From positions 1 to 7,590 of the forward strand of contig CAYQJO010000207.1 of assembly GCA_964417785.1 (NCBI GenBank): a DNA stretch of 7,590 nt. Direction: 5' to 3'. The notes beneath the pieces are model-generated. The model worked only from the letters and a program-made list of their open reading frames with translations. It searched no databases and was not told where the DNA came from. The DNA is from DAOTUL01 sp034437435. GTDB lineage: Bacteria > Chloroflexota > Anaerolineae > Aggregatilineales > Phototrophicaceae. Of this stretch, positions 7,251 through 7,590 are shown piece by piece; within the stretch, counting starts at the first letter, position 1, and the number at the start of each line of letters is the position of its first letter. A program made the translations under genes and the position numbers.

Positions 7251-7280
7251 TGAAAAACTCCTTTTTTGTTTATCTGTACC

Positions 7281-7298
7281 GACATTGTACACGATGTC
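7281..7298. promoter_or_regulatory. Interrupted 18-bp palindrome upstream of ald, candidate operator
   Basis: GACAT (7281-7285) and ATGTC (7294-7298) are perfect inverted arms. Counting inward, 7 of 9 position pairs are complementary. The site covers the TACAAT box (minus strand, 7289-7284) that is the best -10 for ald, 34 bases before its GTG. A dimeric regulator could bind here and repress ald. Several regulator families would fit, including Lrp/AsnC types known to control ald in other bacteria, but the sequence does not identify one. Confidence 0.35.
7284..7289 (-). promoter_or_regulatory. Possible -10 box of ald
   Basis: On the minus strand this reads TACAAT (5 of 6 against TATAAT), inside GTGTACAATG. 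A start of transcription about 7 bases downstream would give a leader of about 27 bases containing the AGGAG of ald, which is sensible geometry. No recognisable -35 lies upstream. Confidence 0.35.
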
Positions 7299-7329
7299 TG
7301 AAGAATCGGCATAGAATCTGGACAGTATG

Positions 7330-7359
7330 TGCGAAAGGCTGTATTCGGATATGCGAAAG
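7330..7359 (+). repeat. Direct repeat TGCGAAAG x2, 22 bases apart
   Basis: TGCGAAAG occurs at 7330-7337 and 7352-7359, start to start 22 bases or about two helical turns, in the divergent region between ald and the OsmC-family gene. It could be a pair of binding sites for a regulator on one DNA face. With only two short copies, chance is possible. The rest of 7251-7492 includes an AT-rich patch (about 7367-7389) that might hold the plus-strand promoter, but no convincing -35/-10 pair is visible. Confidence 0.3.
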
Positions 7360-7492
7360 TTCGGCGTTTTTACTAAATTTTATATATTACGAAAACATGT
7401 ACTATGTCCCGGTTGAAGCATGAGTTTCGTCACTTCACCAGACAATCCATCAGAATTACAGTGGACGTATCCGATTAACATGAGGTTAGATC

Positions 7493-7590
7493 ATGGGAAC
7501 CATTACAGCAAAATACAAGGGCGATATGCTTTTTGAAACCAATCTGGGAAGCCATACCTGTCAGGTTGATGTACCTGCCAGCATGGGCGG
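7493..7590 (+). CDS. OsmC-family protein, N-terminal part only (runs off the window)
   Basis: Thirty-two codons are present before the window ends. The translation starts M-G-T-I-T-A-K-Y-K-G and continues through a H-T-C-Q-V-D-V-P-A-S-M-G stretch. This is the pattern of the OsmC/Ohr superfamily: a first strand with a K/W-x-G-x-x-F turn, then a D-x-P-x-x-x-G-G segment. These small cytoplasmic proteins often reduce organic hydroperoxides with two Cys thiols, but the catalytic Cys region lies outside the window, so peroxidase activity cannot be judged. GAGG ends 7 bases before the ATG and supports this start. The gene is divergent from ald and may share its regulatory region. Family assignment rests on a short stretch. 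Confidence 0.7.
   Translation, partial: MGTITAKYKGDMLFETNLGSHTCQVDVPASMG

Noticed and set aside
7480..7536. ATG at 7480 as an alternative start for the last gene
   Set aside because: It is in another frame and reaches a stop after 18 codons; the GAGG spacing and family match favour 7493.
1..7590. CRISPR array, tRNA/rRNA, transposon ends or phage genes
   Set aside because: None seen: no regularly spaced repeats, no cloverleaf or rRNA-like stretch recognised by eye, and no transposase, integrase or structural phage motifs in any credible frame.

Overview
The window is an ordinary stretch of bacterial chromosome with moderately high GC. It holds four complete or near-complete genes, one gene interrupted by an assembly gap, and the first 32 codons of another gene. 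No RNA gene, CRISPR array, transposon or phage element is visible. The host is probably a free-living bacterium. The two large membrane glycosyltransferases carry a C-terminal extracytoplasmic module (DLWW, then a T-T-x-W-Q-P block, then PGEY and VGTL) that I associate with Chloroflexota (Anaerolineae-like) genomes. That assignment is a moderate-confidence inference, since no rRNA or other marker is present.

Layout. On the minus strand, 56-1051 encodes an extended short-chain dehydrogenase of the dihydroflavonol-reductase / HpnA-like sugar-epimerase type. A GC-rich hairpin (47-66) holds its stop codon in the loop. A 144-bp divergent spacer (1052-1195) separates it from a plus-strand cluster. 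That cluster consists of a GH28 (polygalacturonase-like) glycoside hydrolase (1196-2572), a GT39/PMT_2-type membrane glycosyltransferase (2572-4209, with 100 N at 3318-3417), and a second, paralogous glycosyltransferase (4319-6127). The hydrolase and the first transferase overlap as TAATG, so their translation is probably coupled. The paralog follows after a 109-bp spacer with an unclear start codon and a possible hairpin over its ribosome binding site. Convergent with it, overlapping by 8 bp, is a well-conserved alanine dehydrogenase (minus strand, 6120-7250, GTG start). A 242-bp divergent regulatory region (7251-7492) leads to the start of an OsmC-family gene (7493 to the window edge).

How the genes may work together. 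The hydrolase and two lipid-linked-sugar transferases form a plausible carbohydrate cluster for surface glycan or glycoprotein building and trimming, but their substrates cannot be read from sequence. The alanine dehydrogenase and OsmC genes look like unrelated housekeeping or stress functions sharing a divergent promoter region. I see no convincing undescribed system. The points most worth checking are the altered GH28 active-site motifs, the duplicated transferases, the uncertain start and leader of the second transferase, and the missing sequence in the first.
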